DNA of 64,000 bases, taken from NCBI RefSeq assembly GCF_011516645.4, contig NZ_CP088285.1, positions 4,172,501 to 4,236,500 of the forward strand. The letters are read 5' to 3'. Below the pieces are notes generated by a model. That model was given only the letters and a program-made list of their open reading frames with translations, had not been told where the DNA came from and ran no database searches. Below, piece after piece: positions 1 to 7,698 of this stretch; position 1 is the first letter of the stretch; each line of letters opens with the position of its first letter. This stretch comes from Bradyrhizobium septentrionale (GTDB lineage: Bacteria; Pseudomonadota; Alphaproteobacteria; Rhizobiales; Xanthobacteraceae). The position numbers and the translations under genes are program-made.

Positions 1-1
1 C

Positions 2-130
2 AGCGCTTCGGTGTTCGTGCAAGGCGTGGTCGCGATCGACGGCAAGAAGGTCGGCACCGGCAAGGTCGGCCCGATCACCGACCGCCTGCGCGAGATCTAT
101 GTCGACTTCGCCAGGGCGACGGCGGTTTGA
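2..130 (+). CDS. Class IV aminotransferase, C-terminal end (partial)
   Basis: Only the last 42 residues and the stop codon are in the window; the gene begins upstream of base 1. The visible part (SASVFVQGVVAIDGKKVGTG, then GPITDRLREIYVDFARATAV) resembles the C-terminus of fold-type IV PLP-dependent aminotransferases such as D-amino-acid or branched-chain transaminases, where the IDGKxVGxGxxGP turn and a closing helix are typical. The catalytic lysine is outside the window, so the substrate cannot be told. Frame and composition agree with a real coding end, and an intergenic repeat begins four bases after the stop. Confidence 0.6.
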   Translation, partial: SASVFVQGVVAIDGKKVGTGKVGPITDRLREIYVDFARATAV

Positions 131-133
131 TCC

Positions 134-341
134 GTCATTGCCGGGCTTGAACCCGGCAATCCATCGCGCTTCGAGTGATGGCTTGCTGCTAGCGCAAAGG
201 CCAAACCCGTCACCCTGAGGTGGCCGCTTCTTCAGCGGCCCTCGAAGGGTCGACGGCCACCGGCGGGGCCGTGCATCCTTCGAGGCTCGCAAGAGCTCGC
301 ACCTCCAGCGACAACGGCGACGCCGTTGCGCGGGGATGACG
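134..341. repeat. Two intergenic palindromic repeats (GCCGGG hairpin and GTCACCCTGAGG family)
   Basis: At 134-165 GCCGGGCTTGAACCCGGC forms a hairpin; the same unit recurs as a pair at 45297-45384. At 209-341 is a longer repeat opening with GTCACCCTGAGG, containing CTCGAAGGGTCGACGGCCAC and GGGCCGTGCATCCTTCGAG, and closing with GGATGACG. Related copies lie at 6338-6441, 11838-11941 and 15724-15826. No protein is supported here. Such repeats are common between genes in bradyrhizobia and may act as transcript ends or nuclease barriers (inference). Confidence 0.75.
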
Positions 342-362
342 CAGAAGGGTTGCGGCCGCCCC

Positions 363-821
363 TTACGCCGCGACCTTCACCTTCACCGGGTGCACCGCGC
401 GGAAGCCGATCGCGATCCGGTTCCAGGCGTTGATGGCGCCGATCAGCGTGGTCAGGTTGACGAGCTCGCTGTCCGAGAACTGCGCGCGCACCGCTTCATA
501 GTCGGCGTCGGGCGCGTGCGTTTCCGATACCAGCGTCAGCGCTTCGGTCCAGGCCAGCGCCGCGCGCTCGCGCTCGGAGTAGAGCGGGGATTCGCGCCAG
601 GCGTTGAGCAGATAGAGCCGCTGCTCGGTCTCGCCGTGCTTGCGGGCGTCCTCGGTGTGCATGTTGATGCAGTAGGCGCAGCCGTTGATCTGCGATGCGC
701 GGGTCTTGACCAGTTCGATCAGCGATTGCTCGAGACCGCTCGCGGTGATCTGGGTCTCTACCGCGACCAGCGCTTTGATCGTCTCGGGTGCGGCCTGGTA
801 GAAATTCATGCGGGGCTTCAT
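363..821 (-). CDS. Carboxymuconolactone decarboxylase / AhpD-family protein
   Basis: A 152-residue protein with the AhpD-like core: CAYCINMHTEDARKHGE holds the redox CxxC pair plus the following histidine. Many members are small cytoplasmic alkylhydroperoxidase-like enzymes; others decarboxylate carboxymuconolactone. Length and the C-terminal helical region fit the single-domain AhpD group. The start at 821 was chosen because AAGGAG lies 5 bases upstream; a longer in-frame reading to 938 has no ribosome site and runs through an intergenic repeat. It lies downstream of emrB on the same strand, separated by 94 bases containing a repeat, so co-transcription is possible. The exact substrate is unknown. 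Confidence 0.88.
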   Translation of the reverse strand: MKPRMNFYQAAPETIKALVAVETQITASGLEQSLIELVKTRASQINGCAYCINMHTEDARKHGETEQRLYLLNAWRESPLYSERERAALAWTEALTLVSETHAPDADYEAVRAQFSDSELVNLTTLIGAINAWNRIAIGFRAVHPVKVKVAA

Positions 822-857
822 GGTCGTTCTCCTTGGTTGGGGTTGGGGGTAAAGGCC

Positions 858-915
858 AGAGCGTTTTCGAGCGAAGGGTACCGGTTCGCGTGAAGAAAAC
901 GCGTCAAACAAGAAT
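858..915. repeat. Intergenic dyad repeat, AGAGCGTTTTCGAG family
   Basis: The element contains AGAGCGTTTTCGAGCGAAGG, then ACCGGTTCGCGTGAAGAAAA and CGCGTCAAACAAGAATCTAG. The first part matches 43421-43475, and the second half appears reverse-complemented at 52059-52095. Its edge overlaps the emrB stop codon (CTA at 916-918 on the plus strand). Confidence 0.65.
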
Positions 916-2532
916 CTAGTGTGCACCGCCGCCAGCAAGCTGGCCCGGCTTCTTCAGGAAGAGTGTCGCAGCCAGCGCTATGATCAGCGCCACGCCGAGC
1001 AGATAGAAGGTGTCGCTGAAGGCGAGGATGTAGGCCTGCTTCTGCACGACGTTGCCGATCGCGGCGATGGCGCGGTGGGCGGCGGCGGCCTGATCGGCGA
1101 CGCCGTGATTCATGAAATACTGCGTCATCTGCTCGATCCGGGTGCGGGTGGCCTGCTCCAGCACCGAGACGGACTGCATCAGCACATTGGAGTGATACTG
1201 CTCGCGCTTGGTCAAGAGCGTCTGCAGCACCGCGATGCCGACGGCGCCGCCGAGGTTCCGCATCATGTTGAACAGAGCGGAGGCGGAACCGGCGTTCTCC
1301 ATCTCGATGCCCGCGGTCGCAACCGCCGACAGTGGAGCCATCACCAGGGCCTGGCCGATGGCGCGGACCACGTTGGGCCAGAACAGCTGATCGGTCGCGT
1401 AATCGTTGGTCATGAAGATGTTCATGAAGTTGGAGCCGGCGAAGACCGCAAAGCCGATGCCGATGATGATGCGGGGGTCGAAGCGCTGCATCAGCCGCGG
1501 CACCAGCGGGATCAGCAGCAGTTGCGGCAGGCCGGTCCAGGCCAGCACCATGCCGATCTGCTCGGCGTTGTAGCCCTGGATGCGCGCCAGATACTGCGGC
1601 AGGATGAACACCGAGCCGTACAGCGCGATGCCGAGCAGGAAGTTGGCCAGCATGCCGAAGCCGAAATTGCGGCGAGCGAGCAGGCGCAGATTGAGCAGCG
1701 GCTTCTCGACGGTGAATTCGACGATCAGGAACGCGACCAGCGCGACCGCGGCGATCACCGACAGGCGGACGATGAAGGGCGAGCCGAACCAGTCGTCCTT
1801 GTTGCCTTCTTCCAGCACGGTCTGCAGCGCGGCAAGGCCGATCGCCATGGTGATGATGCCGAGCCAGTCGCCCTGGCGGATCAGCGACAGCTTCATCGGG
1901 CTCGGATCGAGCGAGACGTACAGCATCCCGATCATCACGGCGCCAGGCACCAGATTGACATAGAAGATGTACTGCCAGCCCCAGTTCTCGGTCAGATAGC
2001 CGCCGATGGTCGGGCCGATCGCCGGCGCAAACGTCGCCGACAGCGCGAACAGCGCCAGCCCGATCGGCTGCTTGGCCTTCGGCAGCAGCGTGATGATCAG
2101 CGTGAACGCCATCGGGATCAGCACGCCGCCGGTAAAGCCCTGGATGGCGCGCAGCGCGATCATCTGCGGCAGGTCCTGCGCCAGCGCGCACGCCGCCGAG
2201 AACACCAGGAACAGGAACGCGTTGGTGAGCAGATAGATGCGCACCGAAAACACCTGCGCGAGCCAGCCGGAGAGCGGGATCACCACGATCTCGGCGATCA
2301 GGTACGAGGTCGAGATCCAGCCGCCGTCGTCGATCCCGGCGCCGATCGCGCCCTGCACGTCGGCGAGCGAGGCGTTGACGATCTGGATGTTGAGCACCGC
2401 CATGAACGCCCCGAGCGTGGCGCCGATCACCGCGATCCAGGTTTTCGTGGGGATCGATGGCACAGCCGGCGTTGCGGGGGCGGTGAGGGTAGCAGCGTCG
2501 GCTGCATTGGCGGTGGGCTGGAGCGCGGTCAT
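916..2532 (-). CDS. emrB: EmrB/QacA-type drug efflux permease (DHA2, 14-TM MFS)
   Basis: A 538-residue inner-membrane proton-driven exporter of the DHA2 family, which works with a periplasmic adaptor (EmrA) and an outer-membrane channel to expel drugs or toxic aromatics. Visible hallmarks are TLGAFMAVLNIQIVNASLAD in the first membrane segment (the MFS motif D1 region), LRAIQGFTGGVLIPMAFTLI (motif C-like) and ATFAPAIGPTIGGYL, followed by repeated hydrophobic helices to the C-terminus. The start at 2532 has AGGAAAG upstream; a start 27 bases earlier lacks one. EmrA lies upstream on the same strand but is separated by an ISAs1 element and repeat DNA. A LysR-type site at 2582-2629 lies just upstream of this gene, so it may have its own promoter. 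Substrate unknown. Confidence 0.92.
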   Translation of the reverse strand: MTALQPTANAADAATLTAPATPAVPSIPTKTWIAVIGATLGAFMAVLNIQIVNASLADVQGAIGAGIDDGGWISTSYLIAEIVVIPLSGWLAQVFSVRIYLLTNAFLFLVFSAACALAQDLPQMIALRAIQGFTGGVLIPMAFTLIITLLPKAKQPIGLALFALSATFAPAIGPTIGGYLTENWGWQYIFYVNLVPGAVMIGMLYVSLDPSPMKLSLIRQGDWLGIITMAIGLAALQTVLEEGNKDDWFGSPFIVRLSVIAAVALVAFLIVEFTVEKPLLNLRLLARRNFGFGMLANFLLGIALYGSVFILPQYLARIQGYNAEQIGMVLAWTGLPQLLLIPLVPRLMQRFDPRIIIGIGFAVFAGSNFMNIFMTNDYATDQLFWPNVVRAIGQALVMAPLSAVATAGIEMENAGSASALFNMMRNLGGAVGIAVLQTLLTKREQYHSNVLMQSVSVLEQATRTRIEQMTQYFMNHGVADQAAAAHRAIAAIGNVVQKQAYILAFSDTFYLLGVALIIALAATLFLKKPGQLAGGGAH

Positions 2533-2581
2533 CGGAGTCTTTCCTGCTTGCCCACGCAAGATGTATTAGGCGGCCGGTTTC

Positions 2582-2629
2582 GATAATCCGGGAAAGACTG
2601 GAAGGATTGTCCGGCCGAAGTTGATAATC
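2582..2629. promoter_or_regulatory. Candidate LysR operator upstream of emrB (copy A)
   Basis: This 48-bp block begins and ends with GATAATC and contains ACTGGAAGGATT. It matches the block at 5333-5380 at 36 of 48 positions without gaps. It ends 50 bases before the emrB start; copy B lies between emrA and its divergent LysR gene. GATAAT followed by an inverted ATT(G/A)TC gives the partial dyad expected for LysR regulators. That the LysR encoded at 5391-6302 binds both copies is inference. Confidence 0.6.
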
Positions 2630-2714
2630 GAGTGCTGTTTGCTGCGACGCGACGTTGCGGGTCGTCTGCGAGGTGCTGATGTAAGGTGAACACGGCCTGT
2701 CAGGCTCCCTCTCC

Positions 2715-2724
2715 CGCTTGCGGG
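2715..2724. repeat. Left target-site duplication of ISAs1 element
   Basis: CGCTTGCGGG occurs directly before the left end of the element and again at 3910-3919 after its right end. A 9-10 bp duplication is close to the 8-10 bp reported for the ISAs1 family. Removing the element and one copy restores a CTCTCCCGCTTGCGGGGGAG palindromic repeat arm, like the one at 50678-50698. Confidence 0.85.
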
Positions 2725-3909
2725 CAGGGGAATCGCATATGGATTTTTCTTGTGTTGAGGCTGAATAGGGATTCTTGAGGGAGGCAGTTTTTCGAAGGAG
2801 AAACGGCCATCTGCCTGGAAACCTGTTTTGGATCGGTTCCCGACCCCCGAGCCGGAAACGCGACGCATCGGTTGGGCGACCTGATCGTGATGATGGTCGC
2901 CGCGAGCCTGTGCGGGGCCGCGACAGCAACCGAATTTGCGTTGTTCGCGGAGACCCGCAGGGCTGTGCTGTCTCGCCTGATCGATTACGACGTGGCCCCC
3001 AGCCACGATACTTTCTCGCGGCTTTTGCGGCTGCTGGATCCGCGGGCGTTCGAGCAGGCTTTTGCGTCGTTTGCCGCGGGTTTTGCCCGGGCGCTCGGCG
3101 AATCCAGCGGCACGACTGTGGCCACGCCAGACGAGGTGGTCGCGCTCGACGGCAAGGCCTTGCGGCGCGCCTATGAACAAGGCCAGCAGGCCTATCCGCC
3201 GCTGACGGTCTCGGCCTTCGCCACGCAAACCCGGCTTTGCCTTGCGGCCGCGTCGCCGACGGCGGCCGAGAACGAGATTGAGGCCGCCCTGAAGGTGATC
3301 GCGCTGATTGATCTGACTGACAAGATCGTCACGGCCGACGCGCTGCATTGCCATCGCCGGATGGCCGAGGCGGTCGTCGAACAGAATGCGGACTATGTGC
3401 TGGCGCTGAAAGGCAACCGTGGTCACTGGCACAAGGAAGCCGAGAGCCTGCTGGCACGAGCGCCCTCGCCACCGGTTGTCGAGCAGACGGAACGCGGTCA
3501 TGGCCGCGACGAATGGCGGAAAGCTGAGGTGGTGCCGGTCGAGACCGCGCTGATGCCCGGCCATGCCGCCATCATCCGGATCACTTCCCGGCGTGATCGG
3601 TCCGAGCCGCTGACGCGCTTGTTCATGACCTCGCGCGTGTTCTCGCCGCAGCAGGCCCTCGACATCACGCGAGCCCATTGGCAGGTCGAGAACGGCCTGC
3701 ACTGGATGCTTGATGTTCATCTCGCCGAGGATATGAACCGAGCTCGCAAGGACCACGCACCTGCCAACATCGCCATCCTCAAGCGAATCGCAAAAAATAT
3801 CCTGCAGATGACCGACCCGCCGAAGGTCCCTATCAGCCACCGCATCAAAAAATGCGCATGGAACGACGACTACCTCCTCAAAGCCCTGGCCCATATGCGA
3901 TAGCCCTGT
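2725..3909 (+). mobile_element. ISAs1-family insertion sequence, complete
   Basis: The element is about 1185 bp with one transposase gene. Its left end CAGGGGAATCGCATATGG and the inverted right end CAGGGCTATCGCATATGG match at 16 of 18 positions, and the right repeat overlaps the transposase stop codon. The flanking CGCTTGCGGG repeats (2715-2724 and 3910-3919) show simple transposition into one arm of a palindromic intergenic repeat between emrA and emrB. Near-perfect ends, an exact target duplication and intact catalytic residues suggest a fairly recent insertion that may still be active. Confidence 0.92.
2872..3903 (+). CDS. ISAs1-family transposase
   Basis: A DDE transposase that cuts and joins the element's ends. 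The catalytic acids are visible in order: VALDGKALR (first D), TADALHCHR (second D) and the C-terminal WQVENGLHWMLDVHLAEDMN (glutamate region), as in ISAs1/H-repeat transposases. The N-terminal DDE-associated helix is present (GDLIVMMVAASLCGA). The first standard-type start is TTG at 2872, giving 343 residues, but coding clearly continues upstream in frame: VPDPRAGNARHRLGD is the conserved family start, and the frame is open to a stop at 2776. AAGGAG at 2795-2800 precedes ATC at 2809, so translation may begin near there (about 364 residues) from a rare codon or a mutated ATG. Confidence 0.9.
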   Translation: MGDLIVMMVAASLCGAATATEFALFAETRRAVLSRLIDYDVAPSHDTFSRLLRLLDPRAFEQAFASFAAGFARALGESSGTTVATPDEVVALDGKALRRAYEQGQQAYPPLTVSAFATQTRLCLAAASPTAAENEIEAALKVIALIDLTDKIVTADALHCHRRMAEAVVEQNADYVLALKGNRGHWHKEAESLLARAPSPPVVEQTERGHGRDEWRKAEVVPVETALMPGHAAIIRITSRRDRSEPLTRLFMTSRVFSPQQALDITRAHWQVENGLHWMLDVHLAEDMNRARKDHAPANIAILKRIAKNILQMTDPPKVPISHRIKKCAWNDDYLLKALAHMR

Positions 3910-4025
3910 CGCTTGCGGGGGAGGGTTGGGGGTGGGGGCTCTCTCCGCGAGTCACGCCGCGGAGAGAGCCCCCACCCGCATCGCATCTGCGATGCAATGC
4001 GGCCTCCCCCGCAAGCGGGAGAGGC
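3910..4025. repeat. Right part of a palindromic repeat split by the ISAs1 element
   Basis: After the target duplication the sequence runs through GGGTGGGGGCTCTCTCCGCG, the inverted CGGAGAGAGCCCCCACCC, and ends with CCTCCCCCGCAAGCGGGAGA. This pairs with the left arm left behind at 2709-2724. The complete version of the same repeat is at 50678-50798. Confidence 0.8.
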
Positions 4026-4103
4026 GAAGAGCGTTCGCGGACAGCAAAGCGCGATCGATCCAATGGATCGATCGCGTGTTGACTTTCGAAGAAGCGATAA
4101 TTC

Positions 4104-5252
4104 CTACCCGCCACTCGGCCGCGTCACTGATGCCAGTCGCCGCTTCTCCTCGCGCTCGGCCAGCACGGTCGCCTTGGTGTTGACGGTCGGGATCGCCGAC
4201 ATGCCGGGGCGCAGCAGGCCGGTGAGGCTGCGGTCGTCGAGCACGATCTTGACCGGGACGCGCTGCACGATCTTGGTGAAATTGCCGGTGGCGTTATCGG
4301 GCGGCAACAGCGCGAATTCGAGACCGCTGGCCGGCGACAGGCTGTCGACATGGCCCTTCAGCGTGGTGCCGTGGAAGCTATCGACGGTGAGCTCGACCGG
4401 CTGGCCGCTGCGCACATTGGTGAGCTGCGTCTCCTTGAAATTGGCGACCACATAGACCGCATCGAGCGGCACCACCGCCATCAGCTGGGTGCCGGCCTGG
4501 ACATATTGCCCGACCCGGAGCGTGCGGGCACCGACCGTGCCGTCGACCGGCGCGGTGATTTTCGTGTAGGACAGGTTGAGCTCGGCCTGCTGCTCGACGG
4601 CACGGGCGCGGTCGGCCTGCGCAACAGCCTGGGCCCGCTGCGTGGTCAACACGTCGACCTTGCGCTGCGCCGCCGACAGCCCCGACTTGGCGTGCTGCAA
4701 CTGCGCGGTGTTGGCGCGCAGCGCCGCGTCGGTCTGCTGCGCACGCTGAATGGTGCCGGAGCCGGACTTCATCAGCCCGTCGTAGCGGGTCTGTTCTTCC
4801 TGCGCGAATTTCAGATTGGCCTCGGCAGCTTCGACATCGGCGGTGCTCTGGTCGATGACCGGCTGCTGCAGTTCGAGCTGGGCATCGAGGTTACGCACCG
4901 AGGCCTCCGCGGCGTCGACATCGGCCTTGGCCTGGCCGAGCGCCGTGCGGTAGTCGCGATCATCGATCTGGGCCAGCAGTTGGCCGGCCTTCACCGGCTG
5001 GTTGTCGGTGACCAGCACGCGGGCGATGTAGCCCGACACTTTCGGCGCGATGATGGTGGAGTCCGCCTTCACATAGGCGTCGTCGGTCGATTGGAGGTAG
5101 CGGCCGGTGGTGAGGTAGTCGTAGCCGAAGTCGGCGGCGGCGATGATGCCCAGTCCCGCGGCGAGGCCGAGCGCCACCCGCTTGATCGCCTTGCGGGACG
5201 GGCGAAGACCAATTTTAGCTGATTCGTCAGGGATATAGGTCGTGGTCGACAT
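4104..5252 (-). CDS. emrA: HlyD/EmrA-family membrane fusion (adaptor) protein
   Basis: A 382-residue periplasmic adaptor anchored by one N-terminal membrane helix (around residues 25-45, VALGLAAGLGIIAAADFGYD). YLQSTDDAYVKADSTIIAPK and VSGYIARVLVTDNQPVKAGQ are the typical lipoyl-like half, followed by a long coiled-coil hairpin rich in Q, A and E, then the second lipoyl half (KITAPVDGTVGARTLRVGQY) and a beta-barrel region. It should link EmrB to an outer-membrane factor; no such TolC gene is nearby. AGGAGG precedes the ATG. The gene is divergent from a LysR regulator, with a candidate operator between them. EmrB, its expected partner, is now 1.6 kb downstream because of the IS and repeat DNA. 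Confidence 0.92.
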   Translation of the reverse strand: MSTTTYIPDESAKIGLRPSRKAIKRVALGLAAGLGIIAAADFGYDYLTTGRYLQSTDDAYVKADSTIIAPKVSGYIARVLVTDNQPVKAGQLLAQIDDRDYRTALGQAKADVDAAEASVRNLDAQLELQQPVIDQSTADVEAAEANLKFAQEEQTRYDGLMKSGSGTIQRAQQTDAALRANTAQLQHAKSGLSAAQRKVDVLTTQRAQAVAQADRARAVEQQAELNLSYTKITAPVDGTVGARTLRVGQYVQAGTQLMAVVPLDAVYVVANFKETQLTNVRSGQPVELTVDSFHGTTLKGHVDSLSPASGLEFALLPPDNATGNFTKIVQRVPVKIVLDDRSLTGLLRPGMSAIPTVNTKATVLAEREEKRRLASVTRPSGG

Positions 5253-5332
5253 GGCGTCCTCCTGGTCGAAATCTGCGTCCTTCCAGAAAGGGCGCCTGCT
5301 AGGCCCCTTAGATGCAATATCCTCCCGGCTGT

Positions 5333-5380
5333 GATAATCCCGATAAAACTGGAAGCATTATCAAGCCATCGCTGATAATC
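5333..5380. promoter_or_regulatory. Candidate LysR operator between emrA and lysR (copy B)
   Basis: The block starts and ends with GATAATC and contains ACTGGAAGCATTATC; GATAAT at the left and ATTATC 18 bases on make an inverted pair. It lies 81-128 bases upstream of emrA and ends 11 bases before the lysR ATG. Its 36/48 match with copy A upstream of emrB points to shared control (inference). Confidence 0.65.
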
Positions 5381-5390
5381 CGGACCTCTC

Positions 5391-6302
5391 ATGGATCGCC
5401 TGACCAGCCTGACCGCCTTCGTCCGGGTCGTGGATTCCGGCGGCTTTTCCGCGGCCGGCCGCAAGCTCAACATGTCCACCACCATGGTGAGCAACCACGT
5501 GCAGTCGCTGGAGGACCGGCTCGGCGCACGGCTGCTCAACCGCACCACGCGCAAGGTCAGCCTCACCGAAATCGGCCAGGCCTATTATGACCGCTGCGTC
5601 CAGATCCTCGCCGATATCGAGCAGGCCGATGAAGTCGCCAGTGCGCAGCAATCGATCCCGCGCGGCACGCTGCGCATCTTCACCAACACCCATCTGGTGC
5701 AGTTCCTGTCGCCGGCGGTGGCCGAGTTCCTCGCGAGCTATCCCGAGGTCAAGGTCGACCTCACGATCGGCGAGCGCAACGCCGATCTGATCGACGAGAA
5801 TTACGATCTCGCGGTGCAGATGATCCAGCCGCCGGACTCCAGCCTGATCGTGCGCACCATCGCGACCTGGCGCCACGTGCTGTGCTGTTCGCACAGCTAT
5901 ATCGAACAGCACGGCAAGCCCGAGCAGCTCACCGATCTCTCCGCGCGCAACTGCATGCGCCACGCCAACTATCCCTACGGCGATGATTGGCACTTCACCG
6001 ACCGCAAAGGCACGCCGGCCGAGGTGCGGGTTTCCGGCAATCTGATCTCCAACAGCGGCGAGACGCTGAAGCTTGCGGCGCTGGCCGGCGTCGGCGTGTT
6101 CCTCGCGGCCGGCTTCCTGGTGCGCGACGAGCTGGAGTCGGGCGAGTTGGTGCGGCTGTTGCCGGAGTACCGGCCGGTCGAGCTGACCATGAACGCAGTC
6201 TATCCGCACCGCCATCACCTCTCGGCCAAGGTCCGCACCTTCATCGACCTCCTGGTGCACCACGCCACCGAGCAGCAGAAGCTGATCAATCCGTATTCGT
6301 GA
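5391..6302 (+). CDS. LysR-family regulator divergent from emrA
   Basis: A 303-residue LysR-type regulator. The N-terminal winged helix-turn-helix (residues 1-60) contains FVRVVDSGGFSAAGRKLNMS and TTMVSNHVQSLEDRLGARLL, followed by the linker helix and a periplasmic-binding-protein-like effector domain (RGTLRIFTNTHLVQFLSPAV onward). The form resembles the subgroup that includes DsdC/PtxR-like regulators of efflux and aromatic stress. It is transcribed divergently from emrAB and most likely controls that system through the repeated site described here. The start at 5391 is the only ATG consistent with the conserved MDRLTSLTAFVRVV opening. Effector unknown. Confidence 0.93.
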   Translation: MDRLTSLTAFVRVVDSGGFSAAGRKLNMSTTMVSNHVQSLEDRLGARLLNRTTRKVSLTEIGQAYYDRCVQILADIEQADEVASAQQSIPRGTLRIFTNTHLVQFLSPAVAEFLASYPEVKVDLTIGERNADLIDENYDLAVQMIQPPDSSLIVRTIATWRHVLCCSHSYIEQHGKPEQLTDLSARNCMRHANYPYGDDWHFTDRKGTPAEVRVSGNLISNSGETLKLAALAGVGVFLAAGFLVRDELESGELVRLLPEYRPVELTMNAVYPHRHHLSAKVRTFIDLLVHHATEQQKLINPYS

Positions 6303-6337
6303 GCGCGATGGTAGACAGGCTTGCGCGCTTTTTCACC

Positions 6338-6441
6338 GTCATCCTGAGGAGCCGCGTAGCGGCGTCTCGAAGGATGCACGGCCCGGCTGGTGGCCGTCGA
6401 CCCTTCGAGACGCGCGCAAGGGCGCGCTCCTCAGGGTGACG
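6338..6441. repeat. GTCATCCTGAGG-type intergenic inverted repeat
   Basis: The outer arms GTCATCCTGAGG and CCTCAGGGTGAC are inverted; inside are CGTCTCGAAGGATGCACGGC and the opposing CGTCGACCCTTCGAGACGCG. Related copies are at 209-341, 11838-11941 and 15724-15826. The repeat fills most of the gap between the lysR gene and the Bug receptor. Confidence 0.8.
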
Positions 6442-6538
6442 GGACTGGCAGCGCTCTTCCGCTCGTCATGACCGCCCGGCACTCCACGCATGGCGTTCGC
6501 GTGTATGAAGAGAACACCGCCTGCTGCCGGGGCCTGCC

Positions 6539-7510
6539 ATGCCGCTTCGTTTCCTCACATCGATTCTGTTCGCGATCGCAGCAAATGCATTGTTGCAAGC
6601 GCCGGCACTCGCCGCCTATCCCGATCACATCATCAAAATCGTGGTGCCGTTCGCGCCGGGCGGCGGCACCGATGTCGTGGCGCGCACGCTGGCGCAGGAG
6701 ATGCAGAATGATCTCGGCGTTACCGTGATCATCGAGAACAAGCCGGGGGCGGGCACCATCATCGGCACCCAGAGCGTCGCGGCGAGCCCGGCCGATGGCT
6801 ACACGCTGCTGATGGCGACCTTCGCCAACGCCGTCAATCCGAGCCTTTACCGCAAGCTGCCCTATGACGCGCACAAGGACTTTGCGCCCGTTGCGCTCGT
6901 GGCGCGCTCGTTCAACGTCGTGGTGGTCAATCCGGCTTCGCCGATCAAATCGATCGCTGACCTGATCGCGGCCGCAAAGGCCGATCCGGAAAAGCTGTCC
7001 TACGGGACTTATGGCACCGGCACCTCGGCGCATCTCGCCGGTGAATTGTTCAAGCACATGGCGTCCGTCAATCTCACCACCGTCCCCTACAAGGGCGCGG
7101 CGCCTGCCATCACCGATTTGATGGGCGGCCAGATCCAGGTGATGTTCACCACGGTCGCAAGCTGCGCGTCGCTGGTCGAGGCCGGGCAGCTGCGTGCGAT
7201 CGGAGTCACTTCGGCCGAGCGTTCGGCCTCGTTCCCGCAACTGCCGACGGTCTCGGAAGCCGGCGTATCCGGCTACGCCGCGGAATCCTGGTACGGCCTT
7301 TACGCACCTGCAAACACGCCGCCTGAGATCATCGACCGCCTCAACAAGTCCGCGGCCAAGGCCGTGCAGGCGGAGGCCTTCACGAAGCTCAGCGTCAATG
7401 AGGGCCTCGTAATGGTGGCCCAGCCTCCGGCCGAACTCGACCGCTATTTTGCCGGCGAAGAGGCGCGCTGGCGCAAGGTGATCCAGGACGCCGGCATCAA
7501 GGCCGAATAG
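6539..7510 (+). CDS. Bug/TctC-family periplasmic solute receptor
   Basis: A 323-residue exported protein of the tripartite tricarboxylate transporter receptor family. A signal peptide (residues 1-26, ending LQAPALA) is followed by the family start YPDHIIKIVVPFAPGGGTDV, then VIIENKPGAGTIIGTQSVAA and DGYTLLMATFANAVNPSLYR, all diagnostic. These receptors bind small carboxylates or aromatic acids in the periplasm and usually deliver them to TctA/TctB, but neither membrane partner is nearby, making this one of the many orphan Bug receptors. The neighbouring indolepyruvate oxidoreductase does not by itself identify the ligand. There is no strong ribosome site, but the signal peptide fixes the start well. 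Confidence 0.92.
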   Translation: MPLRFLTSILFAIAANALLQAPALAAYPDHIIKIVVPFAPGGGTDVVARTLAQEMQNDLGVTVIIENKPGAGTIIGTQSVAASPADGYTLLMATFANAVNPSLYRKLPYDAHKDFAPVALVARSFNVVVVNPASPIKSIADLIAAAKADPEKLSYGTYGTGTSAHLAGELFKHMASVNLTTVPYKGAAPAITDLMGGQIQVMFTTVASCASLVEAGQLRAIGVTSAERSASFPQLPTVSEAGVSGYAAESWYGLYAPANTPPEIIDRLNKSAAKAVQAEAFTKLSVNEGLVMVAQPPAELDRYFAGEEARWRKVIQDAGIKAE

Positions 7511-7698
7511 GCCAGCCCCCTTGTGGGGGAGGGGTGAGGGGTGGCCACAGGCGAGATGTCGATACGCGCATCGCCGCCACAACATCATCGCGCGTCGCCG
7601 ACCGACGCAGTGCCGGCCTTGTTCAAGACGTCGGGCTCGGCGCGCTCTTGCTCAAAATCATGGTCGCCGTGCTCGCGACCATCGTGGTCGGCCTGATA
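7511..7698. other. Gap with weak small ORF, no clear gene
   Basis: A short hairpin-like CCCCCTTGTGGGGGAGG lies at 7516-7532. A GTG-started 64-codon frame (7534-7728) ends with a hydrophobic stretch, KIMVAVLATIVVGLISPAKR, which could be a tiny membrane protein or a gene remnant. It overlaps the end of the opposite gene by 30 bases and has no ribosome site, so it is not annotated as a gene. Confidence 0.4.

Noticed and set aside
818..2929. Long minus-strand open frames overlapping emrB and the IS
   Set aside because: They run antisense or out of frame to clear genes, are rich in R, A, G and H, and show no domains; typical shadow frames of GC-rich DNA.
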